Shown: positions 53,327 through 61,536 of the stretch, in pieces | Position numbering within the stretch: the stretch's first letter is position 1 | Layout of the letters: each line of letters begins with the position of its first letter | DNA from: Solimonas thermocellulolyticum | GTDB lineage: Bacteria; Pseudomonadota; Gammaproteobacteria; Nevskiales; Nevskiaceae | Length of the DNA: 64,000 bases | Direction: 5' to 3' | Assembly (NCBI RefSeq): GCF_040327995.1 | Contig: NZ_JBEPIJ010000001.1 | Span: 340,062 to 404,061, forward strand | The notes under the pieces: model-generated | Told to the model about the DNA's origin: nothing | The model's input: the letters and a program-made list of their open reading frames with translations, nothing else | Database searches by the model: none | Position numbers and translations under genes: made by a program

Positions 53327-54151
53327 TCAGCGCGCGCGCCGCGCGACGACGAGCACGTAATCCTCGCCGAGTTCCACCAACTCGCGCAGCCGCGCCGCCG
53401 AGCGGCGCCAGGCGGCGCCGCGTTCGCCGCCTTCGCGTTCGCCCATGGCGTCGAGACGGCGCGCGAACGGCAGCCGCGTCCATTCGACGATCGACTCGAT
53501 GCGCAGCGCCTCGAAGCCGGCCTCGCGCAAATGCCGCGCGTAGACATCGGCGTCGTAGGCGTTGGCGGGGTTGTCGAGACAGATCCCGCTGTTGAGCGTC
53601 TTTTCGCCGCGCAGGTAACGCGCCGGGTCGACACCGCGGCGCGGAATCATGTCGGTCAGCGCCAGCGTGCCACCGGGGCGGAGCACGCGCGCGGCCTCGC
53701 GCAGAAAGTCCACGCGCGTGTCGAAGTGGAAGGCGCATTCGACCGACACCAGTTTGTCGAAGCTCGCATCGGCGAAGTCCATCGCCGTGGCATTGCCGAG
53801 TCGCAAGTCGATCACCTCGGCCAGTCCTTGCGATGCGATGTACTTGCGCCCTTGCTCGATGCGCACCGGCGTGATGTCGATGGCGATGATCGACGTCGGT
53901 CGGCAGCGTTTCGCGTAGATCACCGTACCGGCACCATAGCCGGCGCCGACATCGAGCACCGCATCGCCGGGACGCAGGCCGGCAGCGGTGGCGACGACTT
54001 CGGTCAGCGCCTCGGCCGCCTGCTCCAGGGTCAGATCGTCACGCGTCCAGTAGCCGTAGTTGGCGAACGGTTGGTCGCCGAACAGGCCGTCGCGCCCCGA
54101 GTGGCGGCGCGTGTAATGAGTGACGACATCCTGGGCGTGAGCCGAGAGCAT
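53327..54151 (-). CDS. SAM-dependent methyltransferase B (tandem paralogue)
   Basis: 274 residues from ATG 54151. FGDQPFANYGYWTRDDLTLEQAAEAL, VLDVGAGYGAGTVIYA, IIAIDITPVRIEQGRKYI and CAFHFDTRVDFLREAARVLRPGGTL align along the full length with methyltransferase A, showing tandem duplication. It is upstream in the pair and diverges from the alpha/beta-hydrolase gene 41 bp away. Possibly two successive methylations or two substrates. Confidence 0.87.
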   Translation of the reverse strand: MLSAHAQDVVTHYTRRHSGRDGLFGDQPFANYGYWTRDDLTLEQAAEALTEVVATAAGLRPGDAVLDVGAGYGAGTVIYAKRCRPTSIIAIDITPVRIEQGRKYIASQGLAEVIDLRLGNATAMDFADASFDKLVSVECAFHFDTRVDFLREAARVLRPGGTLALTDMIPRRGVDPARYLRGEKTLNSGICLDNPANAYDADVYARHLREAGFEALRIESIVEWTRLPFARRLDAMGEREGGERGAAWRRSAARLRELVELGEDYVLVVARRAR

Positions 54152-54192
54152 CTGCGACCTCTTGGAATGGCCATGCCGACGAGGATGCGCCC

Positions 54193-55032
54193 GTGAGCGC
54201 GCGGCCGAAGCTCGCCGCGCAACAGCTCGGAGAAGGCCCGGACGTGGTGCTGATCCACGGCCTGGCGACCAATCGCGCGTTCTGGTATGCGACCGCCGTG
54301 GCTTTGCAGGACCGCTACCGCGTGACGATCTTCGATCTACGCGGCCACGGTTACAGCGAGCGGCCGGCGAGCGGCTACCGCCCCGTCGACTTCGCCGAGG
54401 ATACACTGGGCCTGATGGATGCGCTGCACATTCGCAGCGCCGCACTCGTCGGGCACAGCTACGGCGGCGCCGCGGCGCTCGAAGCGTCCGGCATCGCCCC
54501 GCATCGTGTCAGCCATCTCGTACTCGTCGATGCGCGAATCGCGCGCATACAACCGCTGCTGCGGCTGCACGATACGCCGGTGATCACCGAGGCGGAAAAG
54601 GAAGTGGCGGCCACGCACGACGCCGACTGGGCGGCGCTGCCGCAGGTCGGCTACCTGTTTCTCGAGGCAGCAGCGCGCATGCGCCTGGCCGGCCGCCTGC
54701 CGCAGGCGCGCGACGACTTCACCCCCTTTGGCGAAGGCCGCGGCGCTGCGCGCGCGGCCCGCGCCTGGCTCGATCTGCTCGAACACACCAGCGCGCGCGC
54801 CGAGTTCGATACGCCCGGCATGACCGAAGAGGCGATCGGTGCGCTGCGCATGCCGGTGCTGCTGCTCTACGGCGCACTTTCGCGCTGCGTGCACTCGGGT
54901 CGCGCGCTGCGCGCCTTACTGCCGCAGGCGCGCTATGTCGAGATCGCGGGTGCCGGGCATTTCTTCCCGCTGCACCGGCCGCAACTGGTGCTCGACGCTC
55001 TGCGCGACTTCCTCGCCATGCCTGCGTCATGA
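54193..55032 (+). CDS. Alpha/beta hydrolase
   Basis: 279 residues from GTG 54193. HGLATNRAFW oxyanion region, FDLRGHGYSERP, nucleophile elbow GHSYGGAAAL, and C-terminal GAGHFFPLHRP His. The usual acid Asp position reads GALSRCVHS, without Asp, so the acid is elsewhere or the triad is altered. Its stop overlaps the CoA-transferase ATG by 4 bp, so the two are translationally coupled and may process one acyl-CoA/ester substrate. Confidence 0.85.
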   Translation: MSARPKLAAQQLGEGPDVVLIHGLATNRAFWYATAVALQDRYRVTIFDLRGHGYSERPASGYRPVDFAEDTLGLMDALHIRSAALVGHSYGGAAALEASGIAPHRVSHLVLVDARIARIQPLLRLHDTPVITEAEKEVAATHDADWAALPQVGYLFLEAAARMRLAGRLPQARDDFTPFGEGRGAARAARAWLDLLEHTSARAEFDTPGMTEEAIGALRMPVLLLYGALSRCVHSGRALRALLPQARYVEIAGAGHFFPLHRPQLVLDALRDFLAMPAS

Positions 55033-57320
55033 AGCCGAGCTTTCCGTTCGCTGGCCTGCAGGTGGTCGAGCTCAGCGGCCATGTCGCCGGCGCCGTTTGC
55101 GGCAAGCTGCTGGCCGGCTTCGGCGCCGAGGTCGTGCAGATCGACGGCGGCCACGACGCGGCGCTCGACGACGCGGCGCAGACCTGGTTTCACTCCGCCA
55201 AGCGGCGGCTGCCGGCCGCGACCGATACCACACGGCTCGAAGCACTGATCGCGCGCGCCGACGTGATCGTCGATGCCTGGGGCCTGGGCGTGCTCGCCGC
55301 AGCGGGGCTGGACCCGGCACGGCTGCGTGCACTCAACCCGAGTGCGATCGTCTGCCGCATCACGCCTTTCGGACTGAGCGGCCCCCGACGCCACTGGCTC
55401 GCCGACGACATCACGCTGTATGCGGCGACCGGCCTGATGCATTCCACTGGTGACGGTGCGCGCGCACCGCTCAATGCCGGACCGCGCATCGCCGAGCTGA
55501 CCGCCGGCATGAACGCCTGCTTCGCCTGCGTCGGCGCCCTGCTGCGCCGGCAGCGCGACGGCGGCGGCGACGACATCGACCTCGCGATCGCAGAGAGCGC
55601 GATGGACAACTACGAGGTCGCACTCATCGAGGCGTTGACGCTCGGCAAGATCGCGCGCCGCAACGGCGATGAGCACGCGATGGTGCCGTGGCGCACCTAT
55701 CCCTGCGCCGACGGCGAGGCGGCGATCATCGGCGGACCGATCCGCCACTGGCTCAAGGCGGCGCCGATGTTCGACGCGCCCGAGCTGCTCGACCCCAAGC
55801 TCGCGACCATGGGCGATCGCATCGCGCATCGCGCACGGGTCGAGGCGCTGATGCAGCCGTGGCTAAAGAAGCAGACCAAGCAGGCGCTGTTTCACGCCGG
55901 CCAGCGTGCGGGCCTCGCCTTTGCGCCGCTGGCCTCGCTCAGCGATGCGCTCGCCGATCCGCAGCACGCCGCGCGCGGTTACTTCATCCAAGCGCCCGGC
56001 GGCGGGCGCATGCCGGGCGCACCGTTCCGCTTGCAGCGTGGCCTGTGGCGCAACAGCTCGACACCACCCGCGCAGGCGCCCTCTGCGGTGGGTGCGGCAC
56101 ATCCTCTCGCGCAAGCGGGCACAAAGAACACGGCTGCCCCCTTCGCCGGCCTGCGCGTGCTCGACTTCTCCCATGACTGGGCCGGACCGCACGCGGCGCG
56201 GCTGTTCGCCGACTACGGCGCCGAGGTCATCAAGATCGAGTATCCGCGGCGCCTCGACGGCATGCGCGGCGGTTACGTGGACCGGATCGACGCGCATCCG
56301 CGCTTCTGGCAACTGCATCGCGGCAAGCAGTCGCTCACGCTGGATCTGGCGCTCGATGCGCATCGCGCGGTGCTCGATCAACTGGTGCGCGGCGCCGACC
56401 TTGTGATCGAGAACTCGCGCCCCGGCGTGATGGCGCGCAAGGGCTACGATTACGAACGGCTGCGCGCACTCAATCCGCGCATCGTGCTGCTGTCGATGTC
56501 GGCCTTCGGCGCGAGCGGACCGTACGCCCAATATTGCGGTTACGGCGGCACGTTGGAGGCGATCAGCGGCCTGCAATCGCTCACCGCCTACGACGCGCAC
56601 AGCCGCTGGTTTCGCGTGCGCGAGTTGGACGTGATGAACGGCATCATGGGGGCCTGTGCCGCCGTCATCGCGCTGTGGCAGCGCGAGCGCGGCGATCCCT
56701 CGGCGCCGGCGGGCGGCCAGTGGATCGACCTGTCCGAGAACGAAACCACGGCCTGGTTCGTCGGCGAGCATTTCCTCGCCGCCTCGCGCAGCAAAAGGCA
56801 GCCCGCAGCGCTCGGCAACCGCCATGCGCTGCACGCGCCACAGGGCTGCTACGCCTGCGCGGGCGAGGACCGCTGGCTGACACTGTGCGTGCGCAGCGAC
56901 GACGAGTGGCGCCGCCTCGCCGCGCACATCGGCGTCGCGGCCGGCGATGCGCGCTTCGCCACCGCCGCGCAGCGGCGTGCGCTGCACGATGAACTCGACG
57001 CGCTGCTCGCTGCCTGGTTGCGAGGGCGCGATGCGATGCAGGCGGCCAGCGAACTGCAGGCCCTGGGCATCGCCGCCGCGCCGGTGATGAACGCGGCCGA
57101 TCTGATCGCCGACGCGCATCTGGCGGCGCGCGGCTGGTTCCTGCAGGTGGGCGACACGCGCATGCCTGGCCTTCCGTTTCACTACGCACGAGGCGGCGGC
57201 GCGGTACGCGCGCGCGGACCGCGGCTCGGCGCCGACAACGCACGCTGGTTCGCCGCGGCCCAACAGACGCCGCCGCTGCTCGACCCGGCAAGCATCGGCA
57301 CCGCCTACGCGATCGCGTGA
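55029..57320 (+). CDS. Fused double CaiB/BaiF family III CoA-transferase
   Basis: 763 residues from ATG 55029. Two complete family III units in tandem: first about 1-345 (LQVVELSGHVAGAVCGKLLAGFGAEVVQID), second about 370-763 (LRVLDFSHDWAGPHAARLFADYGAEVIKIE). At the usual catalytic-Asp position the second unit has ELDVMNGIMGAC while the first has AELTAGMNAC, i.e. Glu for Asp. So one half may be structural or altered. The linker carries the dispersed repeat at 56103-56122. Likely moves CoA between carboxylic acids. Confidence 0.87.
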   Translation: MKPSFPFAGLQVVELSGHVAGAVCGKLLAGFGAEVVQIDGGHDAALDDAAQTWFHSAKRRLPAATDTTRLEALIARADVIVDAWGLGVLAAAGLDPARLRALNPSAIVCRITPFGLSGPRRHWLADDITLYAATGLMHSTGDGARAPLNAGPRIAELTAGMNACFACVGALLRRQRDGGGDDIDLAIAESAMDNYEVALIEALTLGKIARRNGDEHAMVPWRTYPCADGEAAIIGGPIRHWLKAAPMFDAPELLDPKLATMGDRIAHRARVEALMQPWLKKQTKQALFHAGQRAGLAFAPLASLSDALADPQHAARGYFIQAPGGGRMPGAPFRLQRGLWRNSSTPPAQAPSAVGAAHPLAQAGTKNTAAPFAGLRVLDFSHDWAGPHAARLFADYGAEVIKIEYPRRLDGMRGGYVDRIDAHPRFWQLHRGKQSLTLDLALDAHRAVLDQLVRGADLVIENSRPGVMARKGYDYERLRALNPRIVLLSMSAFGASGPYAQYCGYGGTLEAISGLQSLTAYDAHSRWFRVRELDVMNGIMGACAAVIALWQRERGDPSAPAGGQWIDLSENETTAWFVGEHFLAASRSKRQPAALGNRHALHAPQGCYACAGEDRWLTLCVRSDDEWRRLAAHIGVAAGDARFATAAQRRALHDELDALLAAWLRGRDAMQAASELQALGIAAAPVMNAADLIADAHLAARGWFLQVGDTRMPGLPFHYARGGGAVRARGPRLGADNARWFAAAQQTPPLLDPASIGTAYAIA
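56103..56122 (+). repeat. Dispersed palindromic repeat in an interdomain linker, copy 2
   Basis: CCTCTCGCGCAAGCGGGCAC, 18/20 identical to 7805-7824, coding Pro-Leu-Ala-Gln-Ala-Gly-Thr between the two CoA-transferase units. The resemblance extends a little beyond the 20 bp. Confidence 0.65.
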
Positions 57321-57390
57321 TCGCCCGTGCAGCCATGCATCGTTCACACCTCGTCACACACACCAACGACCGCAACCCTGGAGGACCGAC

Positions 57391-58308
57391 ATGACCAGCC
57401 GACCGATCCACGACCTGCGCCATGCCCTACTGCTCGTCGCCGCGATGCTGCTGCTCGGCGCCTGCATGTCCTCGCCCGAGGTGCGGGCGCAGCAGCCGGG
57501 CTCGGCCAGCGAGCACGAGTTCCGCTCCGGCCTGCTCAAGCGCAGCTACCGGCTGTACGTGCCGCGCAGCTACGACGAGAACAAGCCGATGCCGCTCTTG
57601 GTGGCGCTGCATGGCGGCCTGGGCACCGGCAAGGCGATGGCCGAGGTCAGCGGCTTCGATCGCCTCGCCGAGGCACGCGGCCTGATCGTCGCCTACCCGG
57701 ACGGCCTCGGGCGCGCGTGGAATGCCGGCTCCTGCTGCGGCAAGCCGATGGAGAACCGCATCGACGACGTCGGCTTCATGAAGAACCTCGTCGCCGACGT
57801 GAAGACCAAGGTTGCGATCGACAGCCGCCGCGTCTACGGCGCCGGCTTCTCCAACGGCGCAATGCTGGTGCATCGCGTCGCCTGCGAGGCGCCGGGCACC
57901 TTCACCGCGATCGCCGCGGTCGCCGGCGGCATCATGGTCAAGGACTGCACGCCTGCCAAGGGCACGCCGACCCTGGTGATCCAAGGCCGTGACGACCCGC
58001 GCATCCCCTGGAGCGGTGGCGAGTTCGAGGGCAACTACCGGCCTTCCGTCGCCGAAGTCGTGTCCACGCTGGGCAAGCGCAACCGCTGCAGCGGCACCGA
58101 GACGGTGATCGTCGACGACGGCATCGTGACCTGCAAAAAGCTCGACGGCTGCGCTGACGGCGATGACGTGCAGTGGTGTGGCTTGAAGGGGGTCGGCCAC
58201 CAATGGCCCGGCGGCAAGACCCTGCTGCCCGGCTTGCTCGGCAAGAACACCGACCGCTTCGATGCCTCGCAGCAGATCGTCGATTTCTTCCTGCGGTATC
58301 AGAGTTAG
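57391..58308 (+). CDS. Secreted LpqC/PHB-depolymerase-type esterase, lipoprotein
   Basis: 305 residues, ATG 57391 with GGAGG 8 nt before. Lipobox LGAC near residue 24. Catalytic features: oxyanion ALHGGLGTGK, nucleophile GAGFSNGAM, acid in QGRDDPRIPW, and His in GVGHQWPGG. Family members hydrolyse polyesters or feruloyl/acetyl esters outside the cytoplasm. A hairpin GATCGCC-GTC-GGCGAT lies about 35 nt after the stop (near 58341) without a T tract, a weak terminator candidate. Confidence 0.87.
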   Translation: MTSRPIHDLRHALLLVAAMLLLGACMSSPEVRAQQPGSASEHEFRSGLLKRSYRLYVPRSYDENKPMPLLVALHGGLGTGKAMAEVSGFDRLAEARGLIVAYPDGLGRAWNAGSCCGKPMENRIDDVGFMKNLVADVKTKVAIDSRRVYGAGFSNGAMLVHRVACEAPGTFTAIAAVAGGIMVKDCTPAKGTPTLVIQGRDDPRIPWSGGEFEGNYRPSVAEVVSTLGKRNRCSGTETVIVDDGIVTCKKLDGCADGDDVQWCGLKGVGHQWPGGKTLLPGLLGKNTDRFDASQQIVDFFLRYQS

Positions 58309-58402
58309 CCCACATCCACCGTCCTATCCCTGCCCGATCGCCGTCGGCGATTCCGCCGCTCCGGCATAATCCGCGGACGACGAGGACGCGGTTGGGGGAG
58401 TC

Positions 58403-59164
58403 ATGGCGGCAGCATCGACCGCGCCGGTGGCGCTGGTCACCGGCGGCGCCGGCGGCATCGGCCGCGCCACGGCGCGCGCGTTCGCGCAGCGCGGCTATCG
58501 CGTCGCCGTCGCCGACATCGACGGCGCCGCCGCGCAAGCGGTCGCGGAGTCGCTGCGCAGCGAAGGCCACGCGGCCGAGAGCATCACCGTCGACATCGGC
58601 GATCGTGACGCGGTGGTGGCGATGCTCGACGGCTTGCGTGCGCGCTACGGCCGCCTCGACGCCGCCTTCAACAACGCCGGCGCCAGCAGCCTGCGCGTAC
58701 CGCTCGCCGATCTCGACGAGGCCGACTGGGAGCGCGTGCTGCGCACCAACCTGACCGGCACCTTCCTGTGCATGAAGTACGAGATCCGCTGGATGCTCGA
58801 ACAAGGCCACGGCTGCATCGTCAACAACTGTTCGGTGTTCGGCATCGGCGGCAGCATCAGCGCGACCTACACCGCGAGCAAGCACGGCATCGCCGGGTTG
58901 ACGCGCTCGGCGGCGATCAGCTACGCCCGGTGCGGCGTGCGCATCAACGCCGTCTGCCCGGGCCTGATCGACGCCGGCATGGGCGCGCGCTATCTCGAAC
59001 GCGCCGGCGAGACCGACGCCGCATCGACCATCGCCCTGCACCCCGCCGGCCGCGCCGGCACCGCCGAGGAAGTCGCCGATGCGGTGCTATGGCTGTGCTC
59101 GGAGGAATCGCGCTACGTGCACGGCCATCTGCTCGCCGTCGATGGCGGCTACGGCGCGCGCTGA
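58403..59164 (+). CDS. Short-chain dehydrogenase/reductase
   Basis: 253 residues. Classical SDR: cofactor loop TGGAGGIG (13-20), Asp in VADID favouring NAD, NNAG (90-93), Ser144 and YxxxK (Tyr156, Lys160), then NAVCPGLID. Length is standard. It stands alone, convergent with the sulfotransferase operon 12 nt away; substrate unknown, probably a hydroxy/keto group. Confidence 0.92.
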   Translation: MAAASTAPVALVTGGAGGIGRATARAFAQRGYRVAVADIDGAAAQAVAESLRSEGHAAESITVDIGDRDAVVAMLDGLRARYGRLDAAFNNAGASSLRVPLADLDEADWERVLRTNLTGTFLCMKYEIRWMLEQGHGCIVNNCSVFGIGGSISATYTASKHGIAGLTRSAAISYARCGVRINAVCPGLIDAGMGARYLERAGETDAASTIALHPAGRAGTAEEVADAVLWLCSEESRYVHGHLLAVDGGYGAR

Positions 59165-59176
59165 GGCGCGCTGCGC

Positions 59177-60073
59177 TCAGGCGTAACCGTAGCGTCGTGC
59201 CAGTTCGACGAGCCGTGCATCGAAGCCGGCACCGTCGGGGCGCCACGGCAGGGCGGCGTCGAGGCTTGCCGCCGCGGCCAGCTCGAGCACCTCGTCGCTG
59301 AAGGTTTCGAGTACGTCGGCTTCGAGGCCGTAGGGCGCTGCGCCGGGGCCGTAGCCGGCGTAGATCCAGCGCTCGGGTTCGCGCATCGCGGCCAGGGCAT
59401 CTGCGTCGGCGTCGACGCCGGCGATTTCGCACAGCTGCGCGAGCGTGACATCGTCCGCCGTCTCGACATCCTCGACGCGCAGATGGCGGGCGCGCTCGGC
59501 AAACGCGGTCTCGATATTGCGATTGCAGCGCAACCACGGCAGCTGCGGCTCGATCAGCGCCGGGATGAAGCCGTGATCCTTGTAGTCCGGCGGCACGAAC
59601 AGACGATCCTGTGCCCAGGCGTCGAGCAGACAGCCCTGGGTCCACGGGTGACGGGTCAGGTGCAGGACGCCGGCGTCGGCGTAGCCGCGGCGCAGCCGGC
59701 GCAGGTCGAGCGGCCGCAGCGGCGCCTCGGTGTCGGGCACGACCAGACGCCGCGGCGCGACACGCGCGGCGATCTCCTCGAGCAACTGCGCGGTGCGCCA
59801 GGCGCTACGTTGCGCGAGCCAGTCGTTGGCGGCGGCGATGCTGGCGTCGTCCTGCGCACCGAATTCGAGCTGCGCGATCGTACGCAAGAGGCCGTCGGCC
59901 TGCGGGCCCTGGCTGAGGCGGAAGATGTCGAGCAGCTCGCCGACGTCGTCGGCCATCAGCAGGCACAGCTCCGGCACCGCGTAGAGCCGTGGGTGCATGC
60001 CCAGACAGCCGGCGACGTAGGACGCACCGCAAAAAGGCGCAGCGAGCACGAACAGCGGCGGCGTTACCCTCAC
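59177..60073 (-). CDS. Sulfotransferase-family protein
   Basis: 298 residues from GTG 60073, which overlaps the upstream stop (GTGA). The 5' phosphosulfate loop is LAAPFCGASYVAGCLGMHP near 9-27, with the 3'-phosphate Arg in LHLTRHPWTQGCLLDAW. It should transfer sulfate from PAPS. It is the last gene of the HlyD-like / propeller / sulfotransferase unit, so its target is probably the exported product. The CGAS variant replaces the more common SGTS, so activity is inferred. Confidence 0.78.
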   Translation of the reverse strand: MRVTPPLFVLAAPFCGASYVAGCLGMHPRLYAVPELCLLMADDVGELLDIFRLSQGPQADGLLRTIAQLEFGAQDDASIAAANDWLAQRSAWRTAQLLEEIAARVAPRRLVVPDTEAPLRPLDLRRLRRGYADAGVLHLTRHPWTQGCLLDAWAQDRLFVPPDYKDHGFIPALIEPQLPWLRCNRNIETAFAERARHLRVEDVETADDVTLAQLCEIAGVDADADALAAMREPERWIYAGYGPGAAPYGLEADVLETFSDEVLELAAAASLDAALPWRPDGAGFDARLVELARRYGYA

Positions 60074-61536
60074 GCCCTCGCCCCCGGGGAGCCGAGCCAC
60101 ACCTCGCAGCCGCCGCGCGGGTTGTGCACGTACTGCCAGCGGCGGCCGCGCTTGACCGCGACATTCGGCGCGAACGGATTGGCGGTGCCGACGAACAAGC
60201 CGTGCGGCGTCGACGCCAGCGTGCGAATGCCCCAGTTGAACTTGTTGCCGAAGCCGTTTCGCGTGACCGGCTCCCAGTGGATGCCATCGTGCGTGCGCCA
60301 CAGTTCGGCGCCGCCGAACCGCGACAGCAGGTTCTCGTCGCCCCAGCGCCGCACCAGGGCGAGGACGTCCTCGGGCCACAGGTTGGTCGGCAGGTAGGGC
60401 ATGGTGTTGGTCCAGTTCAAGGTGCCGGCGTAGAGCCAGCCGTCGTGCACGCACATGCGCCAGACGTAGCCGTTGAACAGGCTGTCGAAGCCGGGGCCGA
60501 AACCGGACAGCGGATAGCGCAGTCCCTCGTCGGTGCTGCGCGCCTCGCCGACCAAGAGCTCCCAGGAATCGTCGGGCCAGACGCGGATGATCTCGGCCGC
60601 CGCAGGGCCGATGTCGGCGCCGCGGTGGTAGCCGCCGTTGATGATGCCGTAGGCGACGTACAAGGCCCCCTTGAACTCGCAGATCGTCGCCGCCGCCTCG
60701 TTGAGCTGGCCGCGCCCGGCGCCGTGGGTGATCACCGGCTGCCAGCGGTACGGCAGCTCGCCGCCGGCGGTCTTCCAAAGCTCGCCGCCGGTGACCGGAT
60801 TGATGGTGCCGCCGTACAGATGTCCGGCGTAGTGCGCCATCTCGAACACGGTGACGTTGTCCGGATTGCCGAAACCTTCTTCGCTGACCGCGGTCCAGCG
60901 ATCGGTGCGCAGATCGTCATTGGCGTAGACCACCGCCTCGGAGCTGATGTCCTGCAGAAAGCCCTTCGCCGTGCCCGATGCGGTCGGGCTGATGTGGAGG
61001 CGGTTCTGGAACGGCTGCAGCGTACGAAACGCACGCACCGTGGGCGCGAACGGTGGCCGCGGCACCGGCGCGAAGTGCTCGCCGTCCTCGCTGCGCAGCA
61101 GGTCCGGCGAATGCGCCGTGTGCGGCGACCAGGTGGTCACGTACAGGCAGGGATGCGGATCGCCTACATCCTGATACACGGCCATGCCGCGCAGGCCGAT
61201 GTAGCTCGGCACGTCGTCGCGCCCATTGGTGCCGCGCACCTGCGGCGAGCGGTAGACCATGCGCCAGCTCTGCGTCTCGGGCGTGTAGGCCCAGATCTGC
61301 GCGCGGCGGTCGATGTCGTAGAGATCGTCGGGCGCGAGGATCGGCCAAGGGTACAGTCGCGGCGTCGGCTGCGACAGGCGCAGCGCTGCCATCGACGCGC
61401 GCGAGGTGCCGACGTACAGACGCCCGCGGAACCACGCCATGCTGTGCGCATAGTGATTCCAGCCGTCACCGAAGCCGCTTTCCGCAGTCAGGCGGAAATC
61501 GGACTGCGACAGGGGCCGGTCGCCCCCTTGGTTCAT
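60070..61536 (-). CDS. Propeller-like protein of unknown function
   Basis: 488 residues from ATG 61536, overlapping the upstream gene by 4 bp. Repeated units of the type HYAGHLYGGTINPVTGGELWKT, DGWLYAGTLNWTN and GLFVGTANPF suggest a beta-propeller with about 5-7 blades, each ending near GxxLWrT. No signal peptide is visible. Related proteins often occur beside export genes, but the molecular role is unknown. Middle gene of the tightly packed operon. Confidence 0.68.
   Translation of the reverse strand: MNQGGDRPLSQSDFRLTAESGFGDGWNHYAHSMAWFRGRLYVGTSRASMAALRLSQPTPRLYPWPILAPDDLYDIDRRAQIWAYTPETQSWRMVYRSPQVRGTNGRDDVPSYIGLRGMAVYQDVGDPHPCLYVTTWSPHTAHSPDLLRSEDGEHFAPVPRPPFAPTVRAFRTLQPFQNRLHISPTASGTAKGFLQDISSEAVVYANDDLRTDRWTAVSEEGFGNPDNVTVFEMAHYAGHLYGGTINPVTGGELWKTAGGELPYRWQPVITHGAGRGQLNEAAATICEFKGALYVAYGIINGGYHRGADIGPAAAEIIRVWPDDSWELLVGEARSTDEGLRYPLSGFGPGFDSLFNGYVWRMCVHDGWLYAGTLNWTNTMPYLPTNLWPEDVLALVRRWGDENLLSRFGGAELWRTHDGIHWEPVTRNGFGNKFNWGIRTLASTPHGLFVGTANPFAPNVAVKRGRRWQYVHNPRGGCEVWLGSPGARA

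Noticed and set aside
57343..57357. Possible eighth operator TTCACACCTCGTCAC before the LpqC-like esterase
   Set aside because: The spacing fits, but the left arm has C at a position that is G or T in nearly all other sites and the surrounding sequence is CA-rich. I left it out of the set.
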